From Dryococelus australis (Eukaryota; Arthropoda; Insecta; Phasmatodea; Phasmatidae), in NCBI GenBank assembly GCA_029891345.1, contig CM057009.1:87529416-87593415 (forward strand): a DNA stretch of 64,000 bases. Direction: 5' to 3'. A program made the position numbers and the translations under genes. Below, one piece after another: positions 1 through 12,418 of this stretch. Under the pieces are notes generated by a model that was not told where the DNA came from, ran no database searches, and saw only the letters and a program-made list of their open reading frames with translations. Position 1 is the stretch's first letter. Every line of letters starts with the position of its first letter.

Positions 1-239
1 ACATACACTTGCTGATGAGAGACATTCAGGTGATTCAGCCTTTGTTGCCAAAAAAAGGTATTAGTCGTCCTCAAAACCAGTGAGAGGTATTAACTTTAAG
101 AAAACATGGGGCAGTGGAGTATTTAGGTGTTTTAGTTACATCATGCTAGGCCACAAGCCACGTGACTGTCCCAAGAAGCAAGGAAGGAGTAAATCACGAG
201 ATGGTGACTGGTCGCTGCTGACAGCATTATCTGCAAATT

Positions 240-480
240 AAAATGGAAGTGATTGGTACATGGATTCGGGCGCCAGCAACCACATGACGAACCGCAAAGA
301 TTGGTTAGAGGATTACCATGTTTCAGAACAACAAAAAGTAACGTGTGCTAATAGTGAGAAATTGTGTGTGATTGGTACAGGGAACATAAAAGTTCAGGTA
401 AATGGCTAAGGGAACGTGACAACCATCCAAGGCGTTACTTACGTGCCCAATATATCAAAAAAATTTATTGACAGTCAGTG
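240..480 (+). pseudogene. copia protease remnant
   Basis: The segment reads WYMDSGASNHMTN followed by a stretch ending in QGVTYVPNISK. DSGASNHM is the active-site region of Ty1/copia aspartic proteases (D-S-G triad), and the L/TYVPN motif marks the end of the domain. It lies directly after the gag zinc knuckle and before the integrase, as expected. Confidence 0.85.
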
Positions 481-659
481 CAATCAAGAAGAAAGGCATG
501 GTAGCGGTGTTCACTGCTGAGGGCTATCAGATTTATGACACTGATTCCAGCATTGAAGGTGAAGTGAAGGCATGTGCGGCTGACATGTGGGGCATCTATA
601 AACTAAATGTGGTACCAATGAAAGCTAGTATTGTAGTGAAGGGTAATACAGATATTGTA

Positions 660-1505
660 GCATACGAGATTAGGGCACTTGAGTTGGAATAACATGAAGT
701 TACTGCATGATGGTATGGCATTATGTATAGACTTTGTGAGTGAAGATGATAAGCACTGTATCCCTTGTCTCGAAGGGAAGCACTCAAGAAAACCTTTCGA
801 CACAAAAGGATCAAAGAAAGCAGCACACAAACTAGAACTTATTCACACAGATTTGTGCAGGCCGATGAAAAGAGAGTCCATAAATGGTACTCGGTATTTA
901 CTGACATTTATCGATGATGACACCTAGAAGAATTTTGGTTACTTCATCGAGTCAAAGGATGATGTGACAGGTAAGTTCTGAGAATACAAGACCAGGGTAG
1001 AAAATTAAACCGGAAAGAAAGTCAAAATACTTTGGTCCGACAATGGAAAGGAATATGTCAACCAAATTATGCAAAGGATACTTTGAGTAGCTGGAATTAA
1101 GTATCAGTTAACAGTCGAGTACACCCCAGAGTAAAACGGAGTGGTGGAAGAGAGTGAATAGGACCACTATTGAGAAAGATCGCACAATATTGCAAGATGC
1201 TGGACTGGATAGAAATTATTGGGCTGAGGCCATTAACACAGCCATTAATCTAAAGAACAGATCACCAACAAAGGCCTTAAAGGACATGGCACCTGAAGAA
1301 GCGTGGTCGGGACAAAAGGTGGATCTGACCAATTTGAGGGTGTTTGAATGTCCCGTCTTTATGCATGTACCCAAACAACATGAAAGAAATGGGATGCCAA
1401 GATCAGAAGTATGGTATTCGTGGGATACTGTGAAGAGTCAAAAGGGTACAGACTCATTGACCCCAAGAGTCCTAAAGGAATCCATAGGTCCCACGTTGTT
1501 GTGTT
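660..1505 (+). pseudogene. copia integrase remnant
   Basis: This stretch carries the GAG-preintegrase/HHCC end (CIPCLEGKHSRKPF near 760-800), the start of the catalytic core (HTDLCRPMKRESINGTRYL near 843-900) and the downstream core and linker (WAEAINTAINLKNRSPTKAL, then VFECPVFMHVPKQHE near 1210-1385). These are standard Ty1/copia integrase signatures. The protein would insert the cDNA into the genome. The region is a fossil. Confidence 0.88.
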
Positions 1506-1879
1506 AATTGAAGGGGAATCTAGATGTCTAGACGTGACTGATGAAATGGAAGTGTCCACTCTGAAATTCGCACAACCAGAATGTAAAGTGGAGACTGAAA
1601 TGCAACATGGAAGACTGTCACCAGACTTTCTTGGCTTTCCACTGCCACCTCTGTCCAGGAAATATGAGCCTAACATCGAAGACACCATATCAGTGCAGCA
1701 GTTGGCAGAACAGGGATGTAATAATCAACAAGAAGTCTCGAAGTGTCCACCGCAAAGTGAAGAAGGAAGGTTCCCAAGAAGGGAAATGTATCCAAAAAAG
1801 TTCACTGACATGGTGACATACCAAACTGGGTGCGACAGTGATGAGCCAAGGTCTGTCACAGATGCACTCTCAAGTGGAA

Positions 1880-2720
1880 ACAAAAACAAGTGGCAACCCG
1901 CAATGCAAGAATAGCATGATTCACTGGTCAAGATGATGCCTGGATCCTGACTGATGCACCTGTGAACAAAAAACTGGTAAAGAGCAAGTGAGTATTCGAG
2001 GTGAAGAGGGGTGAAGACGGTGGTCTCACTCGATACAAAGCTTGGCTGGTTGCAAAGGGATTCACCCAGGAAGCTGGGATTGATTGTGGAGAAACCTTCT
2101 CCCCTGTGGTAAGTAACTCGACCGTCAGGATACTGCTGGCACTCTAAGAGGAACAGGAATGGCACATTGACCACCTGGATGTTGCAACAGCTTTCTTAAA
2201 TGGTGGGCTGGAGGAGGAAGTGTTCATGGATCAACCAGACGGCTTTGCCATTTCAGCATTATATGGCCTTCAACATTCATGCAGAGTATTGAATGAGACA
2301 CTGCATTTTGGAAAAGCCTGAGATGGGCTATAAGTATCTGAACATGAACCCTGTGTATACAGCAAGGTTTATGAAGAAAATATTGTCATTGTTACTGTGC
2401 ATGTCGCTGACTTTGTAATTTCTTCAAACGACTTGGAGGAAAATGGGAATATCAAGGATGAAATGATTCAAATGCAGGGATCTCGGTGAAGCAAGCAATT
2501 ACCCTGGACTGAGAATTCGGCAGAATAGATAGAAGGGAGAAATTTATGTCGATCAACGCAAATACATATCTGAAATTCAAAATAGATTTAGAATGAGTGA
2601 CTGCAAACCAGTCAGCACTCCATTGGATGTGAATTGCGACATGAGTAAAGTAGACCCCATCAACAATATGACTTATGTTTGCCATACCAATGCTTGGTAG
2701 GATCATTAATATATTTAGCT
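1880..2720 (+). pseudogene. copia reverse transcriptase remnant
   Basis: Readable blocks include WQPAMQE near 1890, [20 protein letters not shown] near 2040-2100, and HIDHLDVATAFLNGGLEEEV near 2162-2220. These match RVT_2, the copia-class reverse transcriptase, including the conserved D-V-x-T-A-F-L-N-G motif containing the first catalytic Asp. The region is decayed. Confidence 0.88.
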
Positions 2721-2849
2721 GTGTGGACGAGATCCGACATTGTGCATACTGTGAGTGTACTTAGTTAATTTAACACAGTGTATAATGAAGAGAACTGGAA
2801 GGCTGCAAATAGATTAGTAAGGTACTTGAATGGCACTTCCAGCTACTGC

Positions 2850-3240
2850 CTATTGTACAGAAAAATAGGAAACGACTTCTTTAGTTAGTGGATGCTGACT
2901 GGCCGAATGACAAGCAAGACAGCAGATCTTATACAGGTTTTGTATTTCAACTTGGAGGAACAGCCATCGCCTGGGAGTCAAGGAAGCAGCGAACAGTAGC
3001 CTTATATAACACAGATGCTGAGTACTGGGCCTTGTCCGAGGCAACCAAGGAGGCCATCCATAACAGAAGTCTCCTGCATTAACTGCTTGGGAATAAATCC
3101 AACATTGTGTCACTAAATGATAGCCAAGGGGCTCAGAAGTTGGCAAATAACCCAGTGTTCTACAACAGGACGAAGCACATCAACGTTCACCATCACTTTG
3201 TCAGAGATGTCAACAATCATCCTCACCTAGAGGATGATTG
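2850..3240 (+). pseudogene. copia RNase H remnant
   Basis: The reading DADWPNDKQDSRSYTGFVFQ (near 2889-2948) followed by AWESRKQRTVALYNTDAEYW is the typical copia RNase H block (DADWA...RRSTTG...W.S.KQ..VA.S..EAEY). It sits just upstream of the 3' polypurine tract. Confidence 0.9.
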
Positions 3241-3327
3241 TTGACATTTTAACCAAAGGACTGCCTGTTGCTTAACACAGTATGTGTACAAAGGGCTTGG
3301 GTATTGAGTATCCAGATTAAGGGAGAG

Positions 3328-3479
3328 TGTTGAAATTGGTAATACCGTATGTTATCTGTAGACACACACTTTTGTGCTATATATTTTTGTTGTATTGTCT
3401 CATCTGATGATGTTGCTGCGTTTTTTTTGTGTGTGTTCATCATCTAACCATGATATGGAGTGTTAAATTTGTTTTAACA
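3328..3479 (+). repeat. copia 3' LTR (end approximate)
   Basis: A purine-rich tract (AAGGGAGAG, near 3318-3327) is followed by TGTTGAAAT, the expected LTR start. The nearest plausible LTR end is TTTTAACA at 3479, giving about 152 bp, close to the 174-bp copia LTR at the other end of this window. The right boundary is uncertain because no second LTR is in view. Confidence 0.6.
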
Positions 3480-3545
3480 TGGTATTGTGCTCAATAATTA
3501 CAATTTTGAATAGTTTTGTAGCTTGTGTGTACTCAAAACAATATT

Positions 3546-3779
3546 TTATCAATCAGATACCTGCCTACAATCAATTTTCTATGTATACAAAAGATTTGGC
3601 CTCTTGCAAATACGTGGAAAATACATACAAACAAAAATATTCCTACTACGAGTCTTACAATTGACCATCGTCATAGGTTATTTCAGCAAATAAGGACTTG
3701 CACCCAGAATAATTAACGTTGATACACAATATTCTTATAATTATGTATAAGATTTTAAATTATAAAACTAAATACTTTA
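3546..3779 (+). repeat. Repeat R, copy 1, left part
   Basis: This aligns by eye with 14,180-14,495: shared blocks include GATACCTGCC/GCTACCTGCA, TCAATTTTCTAT/TCAATTTCCTAT, GTCATAGGTTATTTCA and AAATAAGGACTTGC/AAATAAAGACTTGC. In the second copy the middle has expanded into a TA microsatellite. No coding potential is evident. The copy resumes at about 5085 after an insertion. Confidence 0.7.
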
Positions 3780-5084
3780 CAACTGATGATTGCCTAATGT
3801 GCAGAATGCTGGCAACTAGTGCCAAGGTGTTTGTCAATAAGGATATTGGTTATGTGAGTAGCGGTGAATATAGTTTTGGAATCTCGGTGGAGATAATTAC
3901 CCAGTGCACCAGATATTGTCGGGTTGACAATATCGTGTGAAGTCGTAGAGCAGTTGTGGACTCATTCCTCAGGGTCGTTCGGCCGGCAACCGTGGCAAAT
4001 CCTCCAAGTACAGTTGTTATCTCCTCATAGAATAAAATTAATTCTGACTAAATAACTCCCTTACTTGTTGCGTTGTGGGATATCTGGGCTCCCCACACAC
4101 CCATAAGAAGCTCTATAACTTATTATGCTGACTCATGACCATTTAAATATTACTTGCACAAAAAGTTACACTTTGTGAAAATTGGCGGGAGAAGGCCCGT
4201 ACCTTAAATGCCTTGTGGCGACTAGAAATAAACCACAATTGGTAACTCGTCACTGCTCCGATTTGTTGAGTACATGATTACATTCCCATCGGGAAAAGCT
4301 CACATTGGCCGTTGCTTACGAACTCATCAGCTCGGGTAATACTGTGCAAAAGACACATGGTCACATGAAATACTTTAAGTACAATTTAAGTCTACCCAGG
4401 CGATGTAAGCACTGGGTAGGTACGAGGGGTAGTGGAATCTCGGGCAGCTGAAATACAAAATAGGTTCCGGTATGCTAAAGTAACTATTACTGTGAAATGA
4501 TTAGTCCAACATGGTGATGGCTATCCGAATGTACGAAACAAGAGCCCCGACGTGTTGCGGCACACCCCTCGCAATGGTTATTGACTACTGACTTTCTCTG
4601 TGCGGCATGCCGGGCAGCTTGGCGGGCTGGCACCCTGTGCTGCACTACTTCCCTGCACAAAACATTTGCAAATCGGACACATACCCTCTAAATATTATAC
4701 ATTATACCAAAACATTGCACTGTATGGGTGATGTGAAGACGAAAGACACGTGATTAAACATTATAGAAAACTACAAAAGGACACTTCGAAATCACAGAGT
4801 GCTTTACGGCTGCGAAGGCAGGCGTCTTTATTAGTTGTGTCCCCTTGCGCGAACTTACCATGCGCTTTTATTCCACAAATTAAATAACAGAAATTTCACA
4901 GGGTCTATTTTCGGATTCCTGCACCACGTGTACGTGGTGGCGCTCCCTCTGATCTACACAAGCATCGTTCTTTGCCACACTGCACTGATCTTGTGCTCAT
5001 AGAGCATGCACACACACTACGTTACAGAAATTGGTGTGGTGGGCAAACGGGCTAAGAGGAAAGGGATCACATGGGCACATGTCA
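3780..5084 (+). repeat. Repeat X, copy 1, inserted in repeat R
   Basis: A non-coding segment of about 1.3 kb, richer in GC than its surroundings, aligns with 10,600-11,830 and more weakly with 20,600-21,350. Shared blocks include CTCCCCACACACC, AATTGGCGGGAGAAGGCC, ACCCAGGCG...CACTGGGT and CACACTGCACTGA. Because R copy 2 is continuous across this position, X copy 1 is inferred to be an insertion. Terminal repeats and a target duplication were not resolved. Confidence 0.65.
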
Positions 5085-5302
5085 TAACACATTTGGGGTA
5101 TCTTAACACAATTTTTCCAGGAACAGCTATTTTCCTTTTAATTTGTTTACAGGGATTTAAGGATTTGGGCATCCGATTTCAACTGCCTAAATTAATAGCT
5201 GCTTAAAGTGTTTTAAGAAGAGCTTAAATTTGGCGGAACTGTACAAGGTTTATGGACAGCTTATTCAGTGTTTAACTGGGGCTTAAATTTTAAGACATGT
5301 TT
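5085..5302 (+). repeat. Repeat R, copy 1, right part
   Basis: This aligns with 14,500-14,722: both carry TTTGTTTACA, a run around TTTTAAGAAGAGCTTAAA, CAGCTTATTCAGTGTTT and GCTTAAATTTTAAGA. The recurring GCTTAAA word is typical of this repeat. It has no convincing reading frame. Confidence 0.75.
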
Positions 5303-5985
5303 GTGAAACTTTTGTTACAAACACTAACAGGGGTGTGGCAATAAAAGTTAGCACTCACAACATGGTGGAAATTAGAATGACTGAGAAAAGACCAGCAAAT
5401 TACTTTGTGCATGGGGTGGCTTAGGAAATGTTCCAAAAGTTGCGATATGGCTAATCGATAAATATCGATACATGAAACTACGAGTGCAAAATGCAGTGAA
5501 ACATTCCATGACCATATTTTTACAATGTCATGAGAAAGAGGAATAATTTTAAGGATTACAGAAATACAAATAACAATAACTGTACAATTTTCCGATTTAC
5601 AATTGTTTCCCGTTAGTTACTTGCCTTATCATATTACAAGTGCTGCTCTCTATCGTAGCGGCAGACAAATACCAGAATATTTTAGACCCTAACTAATGTA
5701 CACTATAATGGTAACAAATATTATAAAAAAAACTTAGTTAAACATTTCTATTTAACACCATTTGAGCTATTTGCAAATTAACTGAATGGTCCACAAGATT
5801 AATTGGTTTTCAATCTTATGGCCTACTTCTCAGTTTTAAGTAAATTAAGAATAAAAATTCTGTTTCATACAAAATTAAAATTTACTATTAAACAAATGTT
5901 GGCTTCTTAAAAGTAACAAGGAAGCAAAATAAAAACAGGCTTTGCAAAAAAAAATTAAATTTCTTGAAAAGTAACTTAAGAGGAA
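5303..5985. other. AT-rich stretch, nothing recognised
   Basis: No reading frame with domain-like content, RNA gene or complete transposon ends was seen. Short ORFs here are low complexity. Confidence 0.5.
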
Positions 5986-5989
5986 AAAG

Positions 5990-7460
5990 AAAATAGTAGA
6001 GAGGGGACCTGCCATACCATGACATACCATATACAAGATGGAACAAGAGTGAGGTGATGTTACACTGGGCAAGCAATCAGAAATGCTTCCGGTAAATTAA
6101 ATGAATACCATAGTATTACATTATGATTCTTATAGAAAAGTTGATGTGCCCAGAGCACCATGATATGGTCGTCACCTCAGACCTAGGATGCTACTGATGC
6201 TACCTTTGGGTGGAGCTCACTCATTGGCCGAGACTCCTGCAGGTTAAATCACATGACATGATTAAAACATGATGAAAGTAATTAAATTAAAAGGACACTG
6301 CAATGCCAATAGGTTGAGAACACTTAAAAACCCTTATTAGTAATACAAACATGTACATAAAGATATAAAAAATATATTATTCTAAGTTCAACCAGTTCAA
6401 GTTGCACTGGCAACATGACCTCACTTTGCACTAATGTTACAACGGTGCAATAATTCTTTATAGGCTTTCCCTGTAAAAGTCTATAATGCCCTTGTGTATT
6501 TTACTGGTGGCAAATAATGTTAGTTCATCTTTCCGATCATAAAGACATTAATAACATAAATTTATGATTATATGTGGCCAACTGGTGACGTGTCTTTGTA
6601 AACCAGTTCACCTTTGTTCACGGTTCCAGAACGTCAACCAAAAAGGCAGTACTGTAATACAGGGTGTACTGGATAAAAATGCCTGATATTCCAAATCCTC
6701 TGAGAATTACTTAAATTCATAAAACCCCATGTAAATAATTATAAGAAACAATTATATACAACATGTGTGTCACATATACTCTGCATTTGGCCATTTGTAT
6801 TCTCAAACAAGATAGCTCCTCAAGCACACAAACTGTCAAATGCCTAAAATAAAAATACCCAACATTAATGCATTTAAAACTAATTAAGAATAATACATAT
6901 AACACTAGGATACTATTTGTCTCATACTTACATGACAGGTTGGATAGCATTGGGAAAGTAAAACATTGATGACATAACATATGGCAAATAAATAAATAAC
7001 CCTGCAACAGAACATTCAAAAGTAAACACAATGACGTGGTGTATGTCTGTGATGTGCGTGATGTATTCTAGGTTATGCTGCTATGACATATCATGATTAA
7101 ATATGCACATGACATTCCCTCAAATTCAATCATGCACAATGCAGAACAACACAAGACAAGTTGCACTGCATAATATGTGGCACTGACAAGTTTATTTACC
7201 TAAATTAAACACTGAGATGTGGCATTGCACAAATAAAAACACAAGCAATAACATTGCGAACACACAGTACACTTAATCACACTTCCCTAACACTGTAAAG
7301 AGGTCATGGAAACACACTTTCTGCAATTCCTTGCCCTACGACTCACATAAACACATGCACACTTGGCACTGGCTTGTTGACACAGGTGCTGCTCTGCTGC
7401 GTTGTTGTGTGCTATGACATGTTGGCTGGCACGACGTGGTGAATGACCTGAGGCCAAGGT
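5990..7460 (+). repeat. Repeat Z, copy 1 (non-coding)
   Basis: This is a direct, diverged duplicate of 8,100-9,475. Matching anchors in the same order are GTTGATGTGCCCAGAG/GTGATGAAGTGCCCAGGG, GTCGTCACCTCAGAC/GTCTGTCTCACACGAC, the CACATGACAT/CATGTGATTT block, the GTGGCCAACTGG/TTGGCCACGTGG block and a terminal block rich in ACACAC words. No protein is encoded. Identity is modest, so boundaries are approximate. Confidence 0.5.
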
Positions 7461-8099
7461 GCTGTCGATATCAATATATATTGTTTTGAAAAGCAATGTT
7501 CTTGATAGCTGCTGAGTTATTTTCTGCCCGCTCGTGTAAATAAGTCACATTATTCATGCATACAATTCCAATCTAATGGCTAGTGGACCCGGGGAATAGG
7601 ATTACACCCTCAGGAAAGTTGATTTGCTGTTGAATATTACCAGGATGGGCGCCAGTGCTCCATAGTGGTCAGCACGAAGAGAAGTGGGGTCGTGTCGTCG
7701 GCCACCCTGAATGTGGCTTCCTTCAAGTCAGCCGCTGGTCTGCGCTGATCATAAGTTCTATGGCAGCTTAGTTGATATGCAGTATGTGATAAGGCCTGGC
7801 CTAGTGTGCGGAATTTCATCTCGTCATGACATATACCAAACATCAACGTATTTCCGGAGAATAATCCAAGTGCCTAGATTAGTGAGGGTTGTCAGCCTCC
7901 CTCATATGCTTATTCACTCCTGCAGAGGATTTTATGGTCTCCTTCATGTCATGAAATTATACGTATAAATTACTGGTTAAATGGCTATGATATGGCCAGT
8001 GAAATAATAATAAGCAGTCAAATCGCCGAACATACTTATTTTAACCAGATTCCTTCCTCATAAACACATACAAACTTTGCTCGGTTCTACCAGGGTGCA
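7461..8099. other. Spacer between Z copies, nothing recognised
   Basis: There is no supported gene. The ORF at 7711-7968 has no recognisable domain and low-complexity neighbours. Confidence 0.4.
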
Positions 8100-9475
8100 C
8101 ACTAATACAGGATAAAGCGGCAAAGTGCCTACATTAAAATTATAAGCATTTATGCCCTTGCCATGTACAAATCTACCAGGCTGTGAGATGGCTCACTCCC
8201 TGGGCTAAAGAAAAGAATTAGGTTCCTTTAATTACGTTAGCTGTATAAAACTACATGAGTAATACAAAGTGATGAAGTGCCCAGGGAAGACACCGATGTA
8301 TGTCTGTCTCACACGACACTCGAGAAGCAATTATCTAACATGGTGGTGGACTGAATGCTTCCTGGCTCCAAACCCTGCAACCGTATCATGTGATTTCAAA
8401 TAACATTAACACAATAATTAAATGGAATGAAGTGGATGATCATGGCCCTAGATGAAAATGAGACCCATTAAACATAACATTTGAATGCTCTTGTGATCAA
8501 ATGAAAATGTAAAATATATAAAACATAAACATAGTGCTTACCACATAAGACATTTTAACCTCAGATTGTGGATTATGGTTCTCCCATGCACGGCACTGTA
8601 CGTGCCGGAATTGGCTTGCATTCATTTCCATGACGTTTATATTTAATACACAATACAATAAAAACAATGGTTATTACAAATTCAACTTCTAAAAACTAGT
8701 TATATTTTTCAGGCTGCTTTTGGCCACGTGGTTGTTATGCTGTCATTACTTGTCCATCGTTCATGAACCACATAACACACTACTGGCTTTTGCCAGTATT
8801 AGTACAATATTACACTGTTCGTTTTAGATGAATATTAATTAAAATAAATGTAGGCAGGAGCACACAACATGACAAACAAGAAAACCCTTGCAAAAATAAT
8901 TCATGCGTGTTGTGTCCCAACATGTGGCTACGCGATGTGTTTACTTCAGCGCCAGCTGCGCATGTCAGAACACTTTTAAACAACACATTATACAATATGC
9001 ATAACTTTGTAAAAAACCTAAAATAATCAGAAATACATAAACACTGGATCGCACTGGCGATATACCTGCTTGTAAGCATTTCACTCAATCCGCAGTCATC
9101 ACACTGATGCCCTTGGTGCTGTGTGCTCTATACCACTTGTTCACACGTAGCCAAACAATAATATTGACTTTTTTAAGGGCAAGAAATTACCTGAATCTAT
9201 TTAACACTTCGTAAACAAAGGAAAAACACTAATAATAATAGAACAGAACCCAATAGGGCCACGAAACAAACATAAGAAAACCATACACACATATACAACA
9301 GCAGGCCTAATCGATGCATACTCATGCATACACACAGAAAACTGGTTGCACTCACTTGCTCTCGTGTGTCGCTGAGATGACTTGACAGGTTCTTTAAAAT
9401 GTGGGAAATGGTGTAGGGGTCAGAGACGTGGCACACATCAATTTAAAATATCAGTTTACACTCGCCCACGATATT
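8100..9475 (+). repeat. Repeat Z, copy 2 (non-coding)
   Basis: This is the second direct copy of the Z unit. Its last 300 bp (from about 9,180) also align with 21,560-21,910: GCATACTCATGCATACACACAGAA versus a CACTCTCGTGCATTCACACAGAA block, then GTGGGAAATGGT versus GTGGGGAATGGT, then CACACATCA/CACACGTCA. The three-way match supports a real dispersed family. Confidence 0.55.
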
Positions 9476-10599
9476 TCGCTAAACAAGAAAAGCAATTTCG
9501 TTATTTTTCACTATATTAACATCACTTTATTCATTTTAACCTTGTTTTTATGGATTTGCAATACCTAAGTACAATTTGAAATACTTCAATCAATTAGCAG
9601 TTAATATTCATATATCATGCATACATTATGTCATGGTGACAAAAAAAATGTATTAATTTTTTTTTGTGTCTAGACGTCATGCTTCAATTTTAATTCGAGC
9701 CTTCGTAGCAGGCCTTAACACCGTACTTGACCAAGCCAGAAGTGATGAAATATATGCTATGCCTTGAGCATGCTGCCTTTACGAAGATCTTATTTGTAGA
9801 CTATGAAACACGTCGCAGAAATAACTCTGTCTTGAGAAATAAAATGGTCTTGACCAAGACTATCTTAAGATCGATCATGAGATCTGACGAAGAATACCAC
9901 CCATCCCATTATTAGTTACGCCTTAACCTCCAAATTTGGGCTATTTCACACAGTGTGCACAGTGCTCTTTGGGCATGGATTGGGATGTATATTAATACTA
10001 AATACTCTATATTAAATAACACACAATACAACTATACACAACACTGCATACAAACAACTTAAAAATGACATATTTAAAAGGTATTTTCTTGCCATGTGTG
10101 CGGTACGTTATGTTTGTGTTTGTTTCGTTTGCAAACATTCACACTTGGATACTGGGAAAGGTCCATATTATACTGACCTTTTATACTGGCCACAGAAGGG
10201 AATATTATTTATTCATTATTCCAAGCATACACATGTAAGTGAGCAGTGAATATTGGCTCAGAATGTTATACTAAATATTGTGCAGCCCATATCATGGCAG
10301 TGCGGTGTTGCATATGATGTTTTAGAATGTTCATGGTGACACAAAGAATAACCCACCACAAAATATACAATTAAATAGCACTCAAAAATATTGTAAAACT
10401 GACACTCCACAAAAACACTTGATCACAAGAGTGAAAGCAATATTTAAAAGGCCATTTCAAAAATACACATTTCACTAGCATGAACATGATATGCGGTGCA
10501 TCACTATTGCACACATAAACTGACGGCAGTCAAAGTGTCAAAGAGGCGATAGAAATCCACCACATAGTCGGGCAGCCATTTTGATGTGTGTGGGGTGGT
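9476..10599. other. AT-rich stretch, nothing recognised
   Basis: It has only short ORFs without domain content, including 9727-9915. No repeat partner was found in this window. Confidence 0.45.
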
Positions 10600-11830
10600 C
10601 AGATGATGGTTGAGGTTACGTTTGAGGAGTGGTGAATATTAATGTTTGGAAAGTTGAGGTTTTGGAATTATTATCCAGGACGTCAGACATGATTTACCAA
10701 ATAATGTCCTCATGTTCAGTTAAGCTACTATGTTTTCCTCAGCGCTGTGTGGCCGATTACCACAACAAAATCCTTCGCAGAATTGCTGTAATCCTCTAAT
10801 TAATGACTATGTTATCTCATTGACTGCGTGGTGGGAAATTTGTGCTCCCCACACACCTGTACGACACGGTTACTTACTTTGAGAACACATGTGACCCTTA
10901 AAGCTCGTAATTATACACTTCCATAGGTTACTATTTAATTGGCGGGAGAAGGCCTGTACCTGAAATGCCTTGCGATGACCTTAATAAAAATACAAGCGGT
11001 ATTTTCCCTTTACTGACTATTTTATTGGGTTTCCATTGCTATATTTCTCCATTAGGTAACATTTACACGTGCTGCTGGCTTGGCCCATCAGCATGGGCGA
11101 AACACAATAAAGGTGCTAGGTCACACAAGAAATTTAGTTGTACATAAATTCCACCCAGGCGGTGCAAACACTGGGTGGGTGAGAGTGATAAAGTCTCGGG
11201 CGGCTAATACGAAACGGTTCTGGTTAAAAAGAGTGTATTGCACGTTAAAAGGTAGTTGCAAAAGTTTCATGCCGCCAGAGTGTTTGAAACACTAGCCGAA
11301 ATGTAACGCACTTCACCCCTCTCAAGATGGACTATGACTAACTTCGTAGGACGAGTTGTGCCAGCTGGATCGGCGGTGAGTATACTGTATGGAACTACAT
11401 TGCTACACACAACATTTGTACATGAAACCCTTCAACTTACAGTGCTGACCTCTCGCACGTCTACATAAATAACCTTGACATTATTATTGAGAAAACATAT
11501 GCACATAAAATGAAATGAGATGTGAATGGTAACAAATGGGAATGAACATAACAGAAATATAAAAATAAGCACATGAGAATGTTTATTGGGCCATTAAGGC
11601 AGTTTAACAGGTGTCCCTTGTGCACAAATTCCCATACATGTCACCATTTTAATTTGAAGCCATTATTAAAATAGGTCATGCAAACACGTGGTCTCATTGC
11701 ATATTTCTACACATGCGACACATCTGGCCGCGATCCAAGCAACTCTGGGGTAACATCACACTCATTTCCACTGCACCTGTGTTGCGTCCCTGGCACACTG
11801 CACTGACGGTTGTCAGATGTTCAGAAGGCT
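10600..11830 (+). repeat. Repeat X, copy 2
   Basis: This copy is co-linear with 3,850-5,010. Shared blocks are GAGTGGTGAATAT, GTGCTCCCCACACACC, AATTGGCGGGAGAAGGCCTG, CACCCAGGCGGTG with CACTGGGTGGG, AGTCTCGGGCGGCT and CTGGCACACTGCACTGACG. It is non-coding, and the ORFs at 10965-11295 overlap in several frames without a domain. Confidence 0.7.
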
Positions 11831-12060
11831 GTTAAATAGTGCCAGCCATTTTAAGATTGGGAGTTCGGGTAGGACATTTACCATGACTTCTTTCCAAAAC
11901 TCTGTTAGAGTTCTTGGGCAGCAGACATTGTGTGGGTGCAATATCAAGTTGTAGTAGAGCTGACTGCTGTACTCAAGGCAGTGGGCCGACATCCAAAGCA
12001 GGCATCCTCCCAGTCTTGCTCCAGATGTCAGTAGTTATATATTAAGAGAGAGCTTGACCA
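11831..12060. other. Unassigned spacer left of the Polinton
   Basis: Short unique sequence between repeat X copy 2 and the left inverted repeat. No gene was seen. The last 20 bases (AGAGAGAGCTT...) may belong to the Polinton end. Confidence 0.4.
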
Positions 12061-12418
12061 CTAAATATTTTCATCGAAAAACAAAGCAAATTAAAGGAAA
12101 AATCAAGTAAATTTCTTGTTCTCAATCAACTTTTTCATATTTATTTTTTAAAAAAATTTTCCATTCACAAAAAAAAGGAAATTTAAGCAAAAATCAAGCA
12201 AATTTTAAATTTTTTCAGAATTGGTCGTGTAGAATTTGTGAAAATTATAAAAAAAAAAACATCAAATGTGAAGCCAAAATCAAGCAAATTTCTTGCTTTT
12301 CAAGCCACTTTTTACGTTTTATAGAAATGCTCATTTTGCAAGCGAGTAATCTAATATTAATCAGATTTAATTCTAACTCATGTAAATTTAAGTCAAATCA
12401 ATAGAATTTATATATTTC
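12061..12418 (+). repeat. Polinton left terminal inverted repeat
   Basis: It begins TAAATATTTTCATCGAAAAA and matches the reverse complement of the right repeat (TAAATATTTTTATCGAAAAA). It continues through blocks such as AAAATCAAG(T/C)AAATTT, CAACTTTTTCAT, AGAATTTGTG, GCCAAAATCAAGC and TCATGTAAATTTAAG. The outermost 10-25 bases are uncertain. Confidence 0.85.

Larger units (their letters stand above)
1..3479 (+). mobile_element. Ty1/copia LTR retrotransposon, broken, 5' part outside window
   Basis: A copia-type polyprotein is recognisable in order: gag zinc knuckle near 140-190 (GHKPRDCPKK), aspartic protease, integrase, reverse transcriptase and RNase H, followed by a purine-rich tract and an LTR starting TGTTGAAAT. 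The order PR-INT-RT-RH is diagnostic of Ty1/copia (Pseudoviridae). The 5' LTR, primer site and most of gag lie before the window. It is a fossil with many breaks (ten or more) and cannot be active. The age is not measurable here because only one LTR is visible. Confidence 0.93.

Noticed and set aside
6655-6690. Another Tc-like transposon end (ATACAGGGTGTACTGG)
   Set aside because: Only one end-like word was seen. No inverted partner or transposase found nearby.
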